DNA of 64,000 nt from contig OY855915.1 in NCBI GenBank assembly GCA_963693305.1, forward strand, positions 14,231,840-14,295,839. Reading direction: 5' to 3'. The position numbers and the translations under genes are program-made. The DNA comes from Meandrina meandrites (Eukaryota > Cnidaria > Anthozoa > Scleractinia > Meandrinidae). The number at the start of each line of letters is the position of its first letter. The stretch's first letter is position 1. The notes beneath the pieces were generated by a model. The model was given only the letters and a program-made list of their open reading frames with translations, had not been told where the DNA came from and did no database searches. This document shows, one piece after another, positions 47,051 to 58,451 of the stretch.

Positions 47051-47939
47051 GTAAGAGAAGACAAGGCTGGTTTGTAATTAACTAACAACTTTAAGGGCCC
47101 AACTGTAAACTTTACCAATTGTTTGTTTGCAGTTTACAAGGCAGATTTTTTTTTAATATTGTGTGACTCAATTCTTTTGCAATGATTATTTCCTGCTGAA
47201 ATGATTATTCCAGACAATAAAAGAATAAAGAGACCAAAGGAATGAGGTTGAAAATTAAAAAAATTATTTTCATGATCACCTCCCAAAAGAATTATGATTA
47301 GTGTTTACTCTTGCTTCTGAAAACTAGTATTCCATTTTTAGAAAAATGTACTGGAAAACAACAACAAGAGACTTGAAAGCTTAAAACCATGTGGTTAATG
47401 TTTAACCAATTTTTTGGGTTCAGTGGTATGGTGTAGTGAAGTAAGACCTTTTGTCAACTACTCCAGTTTTGAAATAGTTTTATTCAATGACACGTGCAAA
47501 TCCAAATACTAAGATTTTATGCAAACCCATTTAAACGTGTTCTGCCCAAGAAACATTCTAGAGGTGTCTTTGAATAAATTTAAGCTTTACATAAGCAATA
47601 TTGATGTAACGAGCTTTGCAATTATTAGGTGAAACAAGTGAAAACTGATTATGTAACACCTTTAAAATAGCAGCGACGTGAGTAACACAAAGGTCTGAGG
47701 CTTGTGTGAGGGACAGCTTTGTTAACATGACACCATTTTGTGTGTGGCTTAAACCTAATCCATACATGCTAAGAGTTGGTAAGGTTGCACTTGGTGGATT
47801 TTGAACTTGGATATAAAAAAATAGCCCTCTGTGAGGACATGTGGTTACGTTTGGACTACGTGGCGGTCAGCAGTTACACCAATAAAAGCAAGCACCTTGC
47901 ATATTTTAAAAGTTGAAATTGACCCGGAATCGTTAACTG

Positions 47940-48050
47940 TAGTAGGTAGTCTCGTGGTTAGTATTTTCGTTCCTGACACGATGAATCCGGGTTCGACTCC
48001 CCCACGGCGCATTATTTGTTGAACATTTACTTTTTTTTCTTTTTTTTTTC
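47940..48050 (+). mobile_element. tRNA-like SINE head
   Basis: An A-box-like TAGTCTCGTGGTTAGTA and a B box (GGGTTCGACTCC) lie in the order of a tRNA. A 7-base anticodon loop can be drawn, but the base before the anticodon is C instead of U and the T stem is poor. T runs follow. Confidence 0.45.
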
Positions 48051-48244
48051 AAGATGTCTAGTACATTCCCTGTATTTAGCTGCACGTCCAAGTCCTGAAA
48101 ACTCCATTTGAAGTTCATAGTTTGGGTTAAATTTCATGCCGTGTGTCTTGAGAAAATCCTCCTTGACAAACGAACCGGAAACGAAGATTTTTAAGACATC
48201 AATGTCCACTTGTTTCTGCCGTTGAGTATTCTCCAGATTCATTT
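48028..48244 (-). CDS. Short open frame, unknown
   Basis: The frame reads MNLENTQRQKQVDIDVLKIF and on for about 70 codons, with plausible amino-acid composition, ending in an AAA run (poly-lysine) next to the SINE. It may be an exon or a retrocopied fragment. Its start lies about 35 bp from a plus-strand first-exon candidate. Confidence 0.25.
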
Positions 48245-48277
48245 CCTTCAATTCTAGACTTCAAAAGGTGTCTTGCA

Positions 48278-48352
48278 ATGGTTGACGGAGAAAAAACATT
48301 GCCTCGAAAGAGCCTACAACAGACGCCATTTTCTTTGTTTGGTCAACCATGC
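48278..48352 (+). CDS. Candidate first coding exon
   Basis: An ATG frame of 25 codons (MVDGEKTLPRKSLQQTPF..) ends in phase 0 at a strong donor (CCATGC before GTGAGTATA). No downstream exon was identified. It could form a divergent pair with the minus-strand frame at 48028-48244. Confidence 0.35.
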
Positions 48353-48699
48353 GTGAGTATAGTGCGTGGGAAAACGAGCCTGCAATGTCACATACGTTCT
48401 GACAATGTGGTAAAAAGAAAAAAATTCTGTGTACTGCGTGGTACTTGTAAGACTAAAAAAAATAAAAACAAAGTTCTTACTAAATGAGTATTAAGTCCTT
48501 TTGGAAAAAAAATCTTCCATATGTTTTGGGCTCAGCACTTCTTCTTTTTCCACTAAAGAAGAGTTCTGACAACGTGACAGTCAGCAGTTATTCCCATGAA
48601 AAAACTTACAGACTTACCCTGTAGCATAGTACGGTTACTGACGTAACCACAAAAATAACAAAACAGAAACTACTTAGCACTGTTGTGTATTTGAAGACA
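48353..48699. other. Non-coding stretch
   Basis: Nothing recognised; likely intron if the exon at 48278 is real. Confidence 0.35.
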
Positions 48700-48908
48700 C
48701 TGTAAATATATAAACAAATATTGTAAATGAAGCAGAAACTTGTTAAAAATCCCAACTGGTAGGAGGCTGACCAGTTGGCTATTTACAAAGCATGAAGGAG
48801 TTGAATTTGGGCGACCAAAGACAAATCTATTCAGTGGTAGGGAGGAGGATTTGAACCGAGGGCCCAGGTTTACAAGTCCAATGCCCTAACCACCAGGCAA
48901 CGCTGCCT
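48700..48908 (-). mobile_element. tRNA-derived SINE
   Basis: Minus-strand head with GTTGCCTGGTGGTTAGGGC (A-box region) and GGTTCAAATCC (B box), followed by a body containing an internal inverted pair (CCAACTGGTCAG / CCAGTTGG). It does not fold as a complete tRNA. Confidence 0.65.
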
Positions 48909-49499
48909 ATTAATAAACAAGAAAAGAAAAACCTGGAACCTGAGAAACCAGAAAAAAGAATTTCATGCTTTTTAGGGTATGCCAATAGAGTTGATAAAAT
49001 AGATTCATAATGGTTTACAATGTTAGTGCCCCCTTAAATTCCTGTGATGTTTTCTGGGAAATTGCCCTTTAGTATATATCTGCCAATTATGAATTCATTT
49101 GCACGTGAATAAGTCTTCACAAATTCAACATGAAATGGAGAAACAAACTTACAAAGCTCAGTGGGTCTATTCACTGGATTGAGTTCCTCTTCATTTACAG
49201 TTCTTAAGTTTCAAAGAAGTCTTCAATGTCCTGTGTCAGGTGGAGCCTGGCTACCAGCTACTAGCTACCAGCATCAACCCAATTAATGAATTATGAGTTA
49301 AACTGAGGATATGGAAATATCCAAATTCAATTATCACTTTAGCATATCAATTCATATTCTCCATGACACAGCTCACAAGAATTTAGAAAATGATCACCAT
49401 TAAAGTATTGTCTGAATAGAAAAAGCAATTCCCTTAACTATTTCTGTATGAAATGTTAAGAGAGCAGTAAGGAGAATATGAAGTTGACAGGCAGGCTTA
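48909..49499. other. Non-coding stretch
   Basis: No gene or repeat recognised. Confidence 0.4.
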
Positions 49500-49559
49500 T
49501 AGGGTCCAAGGTGGCAGCACTTTTCCATCAGTGAACACCTACTTTATAGTCAGTTTGTG

Positions 49560-50760
49560 AAGTGCTGTGACCTAATGGTTAGTGGATTGGACTCCTGATG
49601 GGTCAGTCTGGTGTTGAGCTCTGGCGAGAGTCGTCCTGCTGTGTTCCTTGGCAAGACCCTCTACTCTAACAATCCTTTCTCCATCTAGGAGTATCGATGG
49701 CACTTGTGGACTCTGTTAACACTCACTTTGTGCGGGAGACACAGTACTCTGATGGCAACATGTAACATGTTGGAGTGCAGATTTTAAGATCCAAACACAT
49801 TGCGTCCAGTGTTCTTGTGTTGTGTTGTTGGACGAGATGGGAGAAGAACTCTTCGTGATTTAAAAGTGTCATCACTTTGCAGTCAAGGAGAACTCAGTTT
49901 GTAGCCAGTGTGGAAGGAACAGTGACCAAATCGTAAGTGGCTGATCAGTAGGTCTTAAATTGGGCTCTCGCTGGAGCCATCATGTCATGTTTATGGGTAA
50001 CACACTACTCTCACAGTGCTTCCCTCCAGCTTGGAGTGCAGACTGGCACGGACCAACTGTTAGGGGATCCTGACAAATGCTGGGGGTCACTTGTAATGGA
50101 CAAGCATCCCATCAAGGGAGCGGAGCAATACTCCTAGGTACTTCATGCTACAGGAACCAGAGTTGAGCACCAGTGCTGTTGAGCCATGTGGCTTCTCGCA
50201 TCCCTAGGAATGTAGCAGACTTCCTTCCTCTGTAGCCAATGAAATGCTTACTGGAATGTTTTTATTTTTAGCCACAGAGACTGTAAGGGTGATTCATTGT
50301 CCTGTGTAAAACATTCCTTTCACCATTTAAGTCCAACGCCCTTCATTGGATGCACCACAAAACATTTTAAGTGGGGGAGGAAAAAGGGTATTGGTTAACC
50401 TACACCTCTTACAAACAGTTACACAGTGGACAGGTGGAAGTGTAGAATGTCAGACTGGGAAAAGGGCAACAGTGGATTGTAGAATGGGGTGGAGAGACTG
50501 GGGAATCGTGGTTCTTGAGTCTGGCTGTACAGTCAAGTTGATTTAAGAACCCACAATGAAGTACAATTCTGCGGCAGTGATGTGGTTAGCACATGTTGCA
50601 ATGGTTGTCAAGGTCAGGATTTGAATCCCTGGATGGGCTTTTCTGTTGTAGGAAAAAGATAGGCAATAAAACAACAGTTATTTCTACCTGATGTTCAGAT
50701 GACACATATTAATTGGATGAAGCTCAGCTTCCGAGTGGCTGTTGAAAGTTGGGGAAAATG
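49560..50760 (+). mobile_element. SINE-like units in the left palindrome arm
   Basis: Three tRNA-like heads are seen: about 49570 (GTGACCTAATGGTTAGTGG), about 49930 (degenerate) and about 50575 (GTGATGTGGTTAGCACATG, with GGATTTGAATCCC as B box). Each is followed by a body with GGCAAGACCC or GGGTAACACAC and CTCTCACAGTGC-type words. Mirror copies of the first two lie in the right arm. Confidence 0.5.
50346..50546 (+). pseudogene. Coding relic shared by both palindrome arms
   Basis: The left-arm frame (..LVNLHLLQTVTQ..GGSVECQ..GIVVLESGCTV..) matches, in the same reading frame, a minus-strand frame of the right arm (51880 down to about 51650; ..LVNLHFLQTVTQ..GGSVDWQ..GIVPLKSGCTV..). The right copy has one in-frame TAG at 51728-51730. 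Retained frame despite many base changes suggests that the ancestor was an exon. The protein is not recognised. Confidence 0.4.
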
Positions 50761-51077
50761 ATGTATTGCATGCTTGGTTGAGATGATGCTGCCTGTTTTA
50801 GGTCATGAACAGGCAACAGATGGGGTAGAAAGCAAGTCATGGTAGGTGATCCTTTAGTCATTTCAGGGACTTTTCCATTCTTTTGGCACTTAGTTCAAGA
50901 TATCTAAGTGTATTTCTTGTAAGAACTACAGTGCAAGGATGTTCTAGTTGTAATGACGCATCATCTTCTGTATATTTAGGAGAAATGTTGAGTGATGAAC
51001 TGACATGTCTAGGAATAGGTAGCGAACAACAATTATATCAACTGGGGAAGATTAACCGTGTTTAAGCTCAAAGGTTT

Positions 51078-51096
51078 AATAATAACAATAATATTA

Positions 51097-51168
<72 letters not shown>
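51078..51168. repeat. (AAT)n microsatellite at the palindrome centre
   Basis: About 30 AAT units with minor interruptions at the left edge. Confidence 0.95.
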
Positions 51169-51170
<2 letters not shown>

Positions 51171-52725
51171 CCTTTGAGCAGACATGGCTGGCCAGTCTTT
51201 CCTGGTTGATGTGACTGTTGTTAGCTACTTGTTCATAATGATGTGTTAGTTCATCACTTGATACTTTTCCTGAATGCATGGAAGATTATGTTTCATCACA
51301 TCCAGAACATCCTTGCGCCGTAGCTCCTGCAAGAGATCCACTTAAACATCCTGAACTGAATGCCAGGGGGATGGAAAAGCCTCTGAAGTGAAGAAAAGAT
51401 CACCTGCCACGACTCACTCTCTACCCTGTCTGTGTCTGTTTATGACCTGGAACAGATAACATGATTTCTACTGAGCATGGAATGCAATCTTTCCTCAATT
51501 TTCAACAGGCAATCAAAAGCTGACTTTCATCCATGCGAGATGCGTCATCTAAATATCAAAAGAAATAACTGTTGTTACAAAGGTTGCTGATCTTTTTTCT
51601 ACAACAGAATCCTGATCTTGGCTGCCACAACACCATGTGTTAACTACATTACTACCAGAGGATTGTCCTTTGTTGCAGGTTCTTGAATCAACCAGACTGT
51701 ACAACCAGACTTAAGAGGCACTATTCCCTAATCCCCCCTCTGCATTGTACAATCCATCATTGCTCTAGTCACAGCCTGCCAGTCCACACTTCCACCCATC
51801 TGTTGTGTAACTGTCTGTAAGAAGTGCAGGTTAACCAGTGTTCTTTCCCCTCCCTCACTTGAAAGTTTTGTCGGTACATCCAGTGGCAGGAGTTAAACTT
51901 TTATGGTAAAAGGTTTGTTTTTCACAAGGCGATAAATCCTTCTTCCAGTCTTGGTGGCTCGGAATGAGAACACTCTGGTGACCATTTTACTGGCTGCAAA
52001 GCAGGGACGTCTGTTTCATTCCTGGGAAAGCGAGAAGCCGGATGACTGAACAGCGCTGGTGCTTTACTCTAGTTTCTGTAGTATGAAGTGCCTGGGAGCA
52101 TCGCTACACTCTCTCGATGGGAAGCTAGTCTATTGCAGGTTACCCCTAGTTTTTTGTTAAGACGCCCAAACAATTGGTTAGTACCATCTCCACTCCAAGG
52201 TGGAGGGATGCACTGCGAGAGTGGTGTCTTGCCCATGAACTCGACACAATGACTCTAGCCAGGGCCCACTTTCAGACCAGCCGAACAGCCACTTATCATT
52301 TGGTCACTGTTTCCCCCACACTGGCTACAAACTGAGTCTTCCTTGACTGTTAAGTGGTGACACTTTTACATCACGAAGAGTTTTTCTCCCATCTCGTCCA
52401 ACAACTCAACACAAGAACACTGGACACAATGTGTTTGGATCTTACAATCTGCACTCCAACATGTTACATGAAACCATCAGAGCACTGTGTCTCCTGCACA
52501 AGTGAGGGTTTACAGAGTTTACAGGCACCGTCAATACTCCTAGGTGGAGAAGGGATTGTTAGAGTAGAGGGTCTTGCCAAGGAACACAACATGACGACTC
52601 TGGTGAGGGCTCAACCCCAGACTGACCCATCAGGAGTCAAATCCACAAACCATTAGGTCACAGCACCCCACAAACTGACTATAAAGTGGGTGTTTACTGA
52701 TGGAGAAGTGCTGCAACCTTGGAGC

Positions 52726-54099
52726 CTTTAAGTTTTAATGTAAACATAAAAATTCTCCATACTGCTCTGTCTACATTTCTTTCAGAACTAATTAGAAGAA
52801 TTTCAACGGTGATCATTTGTGAAACCAGCCACTAAACATTCGGTTACTCAACTGACCCGCACTGGCCTATAAATTGAGTATTCCTTGTCTGCAGTGTTCA
52901 CACTTTTAAATTAGAAAAAAAAATCTTTTCTTAATATGTAAATGGTGTCTTGTCTAAGAAGTTAACACAACAACCCTGGGTAGGGATTGATTTTGAGCCA
53001 TGCGTTTGTAGTCCAACATGTTGGATGTAACCCTTAGTCAATTGTGCCTTCTTCACAAGATGAGATTTTACCAAGTGAAAAGTGACACATATCATATTTA
53101 TATCATGATGGCATCAATCCATACATCTCTTTTGAGATATTTGAGCTTACTGGTTTCATGTTGTTGGTAGATACTAATGAACGGAGCTAACAATGAATAG
53201 ACTTACATGTGGGATGTATTGTTCACAGTTAAGTTGTGTGGGTCACCCGATAAATGGATTTATGCTGAAACATTTCAGGTTATATCTTCCACATGACAGA
53301 AGGCTTCTTTGAGAGTTAAAATCTAAACACCTGAAACAGGAAACAGTCTAGCAGGAAGACTACATGAAACCGATCTTTGTTAGTTTGTTAACCCACGTCA
53401 GATCATGTGTTACACTGGACATTGCTACCGGTATTTGCTTTAAGTTTTCAATCACATTCACTTGTACATGAATGAATGATTTGCAGTTATATAAAGGCCG
53501 GCCGGGGCAATTTTCCAGGAAGTGCCACGTATTAATGTCTTTAAATTTGGGGAACTACAGTGGACATGTAACATTGTGAAGGTAAATAAATCTATTTATT
53601 GCTCTCTGTTATTGGTAACCAACCCAAATAGGTAATAAGTTATATAGATTTAGCCAAACCTAAAAGTGGAGCTCCACATATACATTTTTTGCTGGTTCTT
53701 AATAACTTGTAGAAATACTCTCATTGATAGTACTGTCATTCAAGTTGTTAGGCAACTACTCAGGAAAGATTCCATAGTCTAAATTGATCGTCAACTCCAA
53801 TTGCAGAAATTCCCTTGAAAAATCCTGTTAGAACAAAAAATAAAGGACTAGAGCTAGTGATCCAATAGAAAACCAATATCTGGTCAGGGGCCAACTTCAA
53901 TAAAACACGTGATCTCGGTACAATGTTTTTAAGTTCACCAATGATTGTATGTATACTGGAAGTTCCTGTCATTTCATTATATTATGGTGAAGTCAATGAC
54001 CAATTGTAATGGCTTTTCACAGAATTCAGTTGTGACATCTGCACTTCTACGTTTGATTTAAAACTAGATAAAAGCAGAACGTGCTCACATTTTGTTTTC
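52726..54099. other. Non-coding stretch with a degenerate SINE
   Basis: About 52850-53060 resembles the minus-strand SINE units of the palindrome (AACACAACAACCCTGGGTAGGG, CATGTTGGATGTAACCC). The rest shows no gene. Confidence 0.4.
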
Positions 54100-54104
54100 A
54101 ATTT

Positions 54105-54736
54105 CAGGGTTCAAAATAGCAGCCGGCTGTCGGCGGTAGCCGGCACTTTGACGACACTTGCCGGCTACTTTTTACCGAAGAAATATAAAATATCATGCCT
54201 TGATCGGTCAACTGAAATCAAAGTTGCTGTAAGTTGAAGGAAACATTTTATATCAGACAATAAAGCAGCTACAGGGCTAGAAAGTGCGACTCACTGGTGG
54301 CTAACGCGACCAAACTTTCATCTTTGGCGACTAAAACTTCTGGTTTTGCGGTTTAGTCGCCAATGTGGCAACTTCATTTCTGTGTTAAGATGAATAACGG
54401 GCCGCCCCACCTTCTCGGGTATTGTGTCCCTCCAGAAAATTATATTGGAAGATCTTATTTACTTCTCAAACATTCAAAGTAAGAAAAGAAGTCAAATTGC
54501 TCCAATCCATTCTTTTGCTTTGCCGTAAAATATTTTCAGTTCGGAAAACTTGCAAATGGCCGACTGTATTTGAAATCGCCCCAGAATGCATTGCAAGCCT
54601 ATGGGTACGTCATGTATGCATATGGATTGTGTCCCTTGAAAACGCATGGCTCTAGCTTAACAGCCGGGAAAAAAATGAGCCTTGACAAAAAAGCTGACAA
54701 ATTCAGGCTAAAAACGAAATTTTATTTTGAACCCTG
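54105..54736. mobile_element. CAGGG..CCCTG element with 5-bp target duplication
   Basis: Perfect 14-bp inverted ends CAGGGTTCAAAATA (54105-54118) and complement (54723-54736) are flanked by AATTT on both sides (54100-54104, 54737-54741). There is no transposase. Terminal bases and duplication length match the element at 44347-45273, so both may be mobilised by one hAT-like enzyme (inference). Confidence 0.8.
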
Positions 54737-54741
54737 AATTT

Positions 54742-55181
54742 AGCACTCTAAGAGCATTGTATGTGATGTAAACAACATGTGTGTGATGCGCAATGAATGG
54801 TCATTGGTAAGAAAAAGTTCTTAACATAGGAAATAAATCAGAAAAATAGGAACTAGAAGTAGCCAAGTAAAGTATGTGTACAACCTTCAAAGTGAACGTT
54901 TCTAAATTGAGATGACAGAAGAAAGTGGGGGACCAGAAGAGGTAAAACAAATCACATGCCTCTTTTCTACAAATGTGGCTGTCTTTCTTGAGCAAAATAG
55001 GAGTCAAACTGTAAGAATGGTTTAAAGCCTCTTAATTGTTTCAATGCTTTACTATTTTTAGTGTGAATTCAATTTCTTTCTATTTATTTCCGTATAAGTG
55101 TTTGAGTTTCTTTACTGAGCGAGAATTTTTCCAGGCAATAGACAACATAAGGGAAATTTCAGTACATTACCATAGCGAGCC
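54742..55181. other. Non-coding stretch
   Basis: Nothing recognised. Confidence 0.4.
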
Positions 55182-55591
55182 ATGAGTCACTCAAACCTGG
55201 CAGATTTGTTACTCAAGTGGCTGCTTTTCAAAATTCTTTACTTTGGTGTTCCATGCAGTTCAATTCGAGAGTTGGTAAGCATTAACTGTCCAGTTTAAAG
55301 CTTTCCAGGTTTTTGTTAGTTTTAAGTTGTTGTTTTCATGTCCTGTTACATCTCACCCTAAACAGAATTTTACAGTAAAAAACTCTAAGGGCAAGAATTC
55401 GTTCAGTGAAATACATATTTTGTAGAACAGGAAAAAGTCTTGGCTTTGAAACTGTTGAAATAATTTATCTTCAGGGCTGTCACTTGTGTTTGAAGTATTA
55501 TGAAAAAATAGCAATCAGGATGAATAACTATGAAAGCCATCAGAGAAGACAGAGAAAATACCCTGCCCTACCCTACCCCCAACCCTTGTAA
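55182..55591 (+). CDS. Possible two-exon gene for a 69-residue protein
   Basis: Exon 1 (55182-55274) starts at an ATG and encodes 31 residues with a hydrophobic segment (LADLLLKWLLFKILYFGVP), ending in phase 0 at a consensus donor (GTAAGC). Exon 2 (55475-55591) follows TTTATCTTCAG and stays in frame for 38 residues, basic and proline-rich at the end, to a TAA. The stop overlaps an AATAAA poly(A) signal (55590-55595). Start, donor, acceptor, phase and poly(A) signal all agree, but no homologue is recognised and chance cannot be excluded. A membrane-associated microprotein is one possibility. Confidence 0.35.
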
Positions 55592-56380
55592 TAAAGAGTT
55601 TTATGAAACTATACCTTTCAAATAGCTTTCTAATCTTGTAATGGTGTTTAGTTGTATGTTATTAATGCAGAAATGGACAACACCTGCACAGTGTTCTTTG
55701 AAGTATTTTAACACAGGCACAATCCACAAGAAAGTTTGAGAAACAAGTGCACAGGATGGTGTAGCCAAGGACAATGTAAAGGTGTAGCCAATGAAGAAAC
55801 TGTGGTCTGCTTCAGGTAGAGTCCATGCAAAACTACATTTAAAAGGTTCTTAAACTTTGACACAAGGGCACAAAAAATATATTTGTCATCCATTTATCTT
55901 TGTCAAAATTGTGACAATATAAAAATGCTTTTAGCATCTCCTTTGACTGGAAACTTCCCATAATGGCTTCAAAAATTGTGAAGGGAGGCGTGAAAGTGCC
56001 TCAACTTGTATGAAAAGCTTGTGGATCCTGTACCTTTAAATTTAATTGCAATTATGCAGCTGAATTCGTACAAAATATTGGGTCAAATATTAATTTCACA
56101 AGTAGTTCATTTTTTTCATGTTTTCACCCAAATTCACATTGTTTTCAGCTTGGAGAAGTGATTGAAAGGTAAAAAAAACCTATAAAACCTTAAGATTGTT
56201 TCATTTTAGATTTTTTATCTTGAAAACATGTTATTTGTCTGAAGAGAAGTGGGCACACCAAGGACTACTAGATGGCGATTTTCACTGATAACCGTGGCTT
56301 GCAGAGAACACTGTGGAGAACAAATGTGGTAGGTGTACGTGTCAGCGAGAACAGCCAATTATTTGCATGTTTTCAATAAA
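55592..56380. other. Non-coding stretch
   Basis: Nothing recognised. Confidence 0.4.
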
Positions 56381-56493
56381 ATAATTATTCCACTCGCGCT
56401 TGTTGAATATGAGACGGTTATAGCCAACTTGACGCTACCTGCCTTGTTGGCTATCTACCATCCCATATCCAACATGAGCTTGTGGAATAATTG
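56381..56493. mobile_element. Compact foldback MITE
   Basis: Arms of about 48 bp pair imperfectly: left AATTATTCCACTCGCGCTTG.., right ..CAAGCTCATG in complement, both continuing into a GAGACGGTTATAGCCAAC-like word around a short loop. The same arms appear 950 bp apart at 30664-31614. Confidence 0.8.
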
Positions 56494-57729
56494 TAAATTA
56501 TTCACAAAATTGTCATGTTGCCCATATATGGTCAGAAAGTCACTGCTGTTCATCATCTGTACATTGCAGATATGCTGCCATATAGCTGGTTGCCACAATT
56601 TGCCTGAGTATTGCAAAGAACTGCTAAACCACGGTAGTTTTAGCTGTAAAAGGTTTTTCATTGGCAATTAGTTCAATAATAAAACAATTATCCTGATCAG
56701 TCTTGCAGAATATCTGCTGATTTTAAGTATCAAGCGATATACTGCATGATTTGTTAAATATTGACTAACACATCCAAAATGCATGTGTTAGCAAATATTG
56801 TTTACATTGATGCAAAAGTCTTCTTTTTTGGCTTGTCATTAAGGTCATTTGCTGAAATATAGCTGTAGAACTAAACATAGATTTTAAATCAAACTTTGCC
56901 TATTGGTTGACTACCTTGAGGCAACGTATATTTTGTAATGAAATTTGTTTAGGAGCAGGAAGACATTGTATTATATAATGCATAATTCCTTACATTTGTA
57001 TTTAAACTCTTTACTTTATTCCTTATGAGAGCAAAAACAGGAGAATAAAAAACCTATGCAACAATCCAACAGAACAGCACAAAAGAGAACATGATACTCC
57101 TAGACTCAAAACTTTCAAAATTGGGTGAGGATATTGTCCAGTGTTGGTTAGATATAAAACTCCACTTACAAATGTAACAACAAAGATATAAAATATCCAG
57201 TAAGTTTGACATATAAATTTATGAAAAGACAAAGCTGTAATAAAAATAATTTAGTAAAGGTAATGAAGAAGAGATATTATTTTGTAAAGCATATACATGC
57301 GAAAATAGTCGTAATCAGTTGACGCTTCGGCATCATCTTGACGCAAAAGACTAAAATAAAATCAAATATACAATGTTGTTAAAAAATTCCTAAACTTGCA
57401 TAAAGCAAAAAATCCTAGGTGAGTACTTTTGCACGGACAGAGTCTGTTTGCACATTAACGAATGGTCGCAACTTGCAGATGAAATGCATCTCTTTGATTA
57501 GGCCATCCATTTTGTTTTTAGAGATGCGGGCAGTTGAACATTGTGATCGTCCATGTAGTGCTTGTAAATAGACGACAATTTTTATTTATGTCCATCAACA
57601 CATTGGTGCAAGTGGCCCTGTATGTAAACAACATAGCCCGCATCGCTCAGGCCACATTGAAATTTGTAAACTAAACATTGATGGGCTTGATTTCTTGCAA
57701 TTTGAGGTCTTCTTGTTATTTTATTTAAT
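56494..57729. other. Non-coding stretch
   Basis: Nothing recognised. Confidence 0.4.
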
Positions 57730-58350
57730 TACCGTTTAGGGCGCCCATCCTTTTTTATAAAAGTCTTATCATGCCCTTATTCAAGTACGCTGATGTAGTT
57801 TGGGGTGACAAGGATAATGTAACTTTAATGTCTAGCCTACAAGTTTTGCAAAATAAGGCGGCTTTAGATCGACCACTGTATTCATCTGCGTCGCATGCAT
57901 TAGCGACTCTTGGATGATACCATTAGAGAAAAGGCGTTTCCAGCAAAGATGTGTGCATGTCTACAAATGTCTAAATGGACTTATAAATCATGAATTGACT
58001 TTAGTGACACAACAACATCAACATAATTATAACACCAGAAATTAAGTCAATCTCAGACTCCCCTGCGTCAAGAGAAATTGGGGAAAACAGAGAACCGCCT
58101 ATCACACAGTTAATGATTTTAATTCTCTTAGCCAGACTATACGAGACTGACAATATAAATACCGGTATTTTGAAGTAACAGGTTTTTAATTTCTTAATTT
58201 AAGTGTTAATAAAATTCTTATTTTTTGTCCTCTTAAGTTTTAACATATTTTTAACTCAGTGTAGATAATTTTAGTTTTCAGTTTTAATCTTCAAGGTGCT
58301 TTTTGAAAACCAGTTATGTGTGAAAAAGTCTCCTCATTAAAGATTATTAT
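57730..58350 (+). mobile_element. LINE 3' end (reverse transcriptase carboxy-terminus and UTR)
   Basis: From about 57765 the translation gives PLFKYADVVWGDKDN, LQVLQNKAA, VYKCLNGL, HNYNTRN and LPCVKRNWGKQRT, ending at a TGA (58148-58150): the final part of a Jockey/L2-type LINE protein. Frame changes and stops interrupt it (after ATLG near 57918 and before VNLRLP near 58048). A UTR of 200 bp follows. It is a typical 5'-truncated copy. Confidence 0.8.
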
Positions 58351-58451
58351 TATTTATTTCCAGCTGACAAAAACCTGCTGGATTACAGTCTTGGTCTCTA
58401 AGCCTAGGTTGTTAAGAGGCTGTTTAACAATGTTTGCTTAGTCTTAGCCTT

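Larger units (their letters stand above)
49500..52725. repeat. Large imperfect palindrome, arms about 1.55 kb
   Basis: The left arm (49500-51077) and right arm (51169-52725, reversed) match along their whole length, at roughly three quarters of positions by eye. Matched landmarks: 49540-49590 with 52640-52690; 49890-50050 with 52190-52340; 50345-50560 with 51680-51885; 50825-50890 with 51360-51420; 50935-51075 with 51170-51325. The innermost paired words are CTCAAAGGTTT and AAACCTTTGAG, on either side of the (AAT)n core. The arms include tRNA-like SINE units, but the match also covers non-SINE sequence. Confidence 0.85.

Noticed and set aside
47940..48010. A functional tRNA gene
   Set aside because: The base 5' of the anticodon is not U and the T stem does not pair; T-rich SINE-like tail follows.
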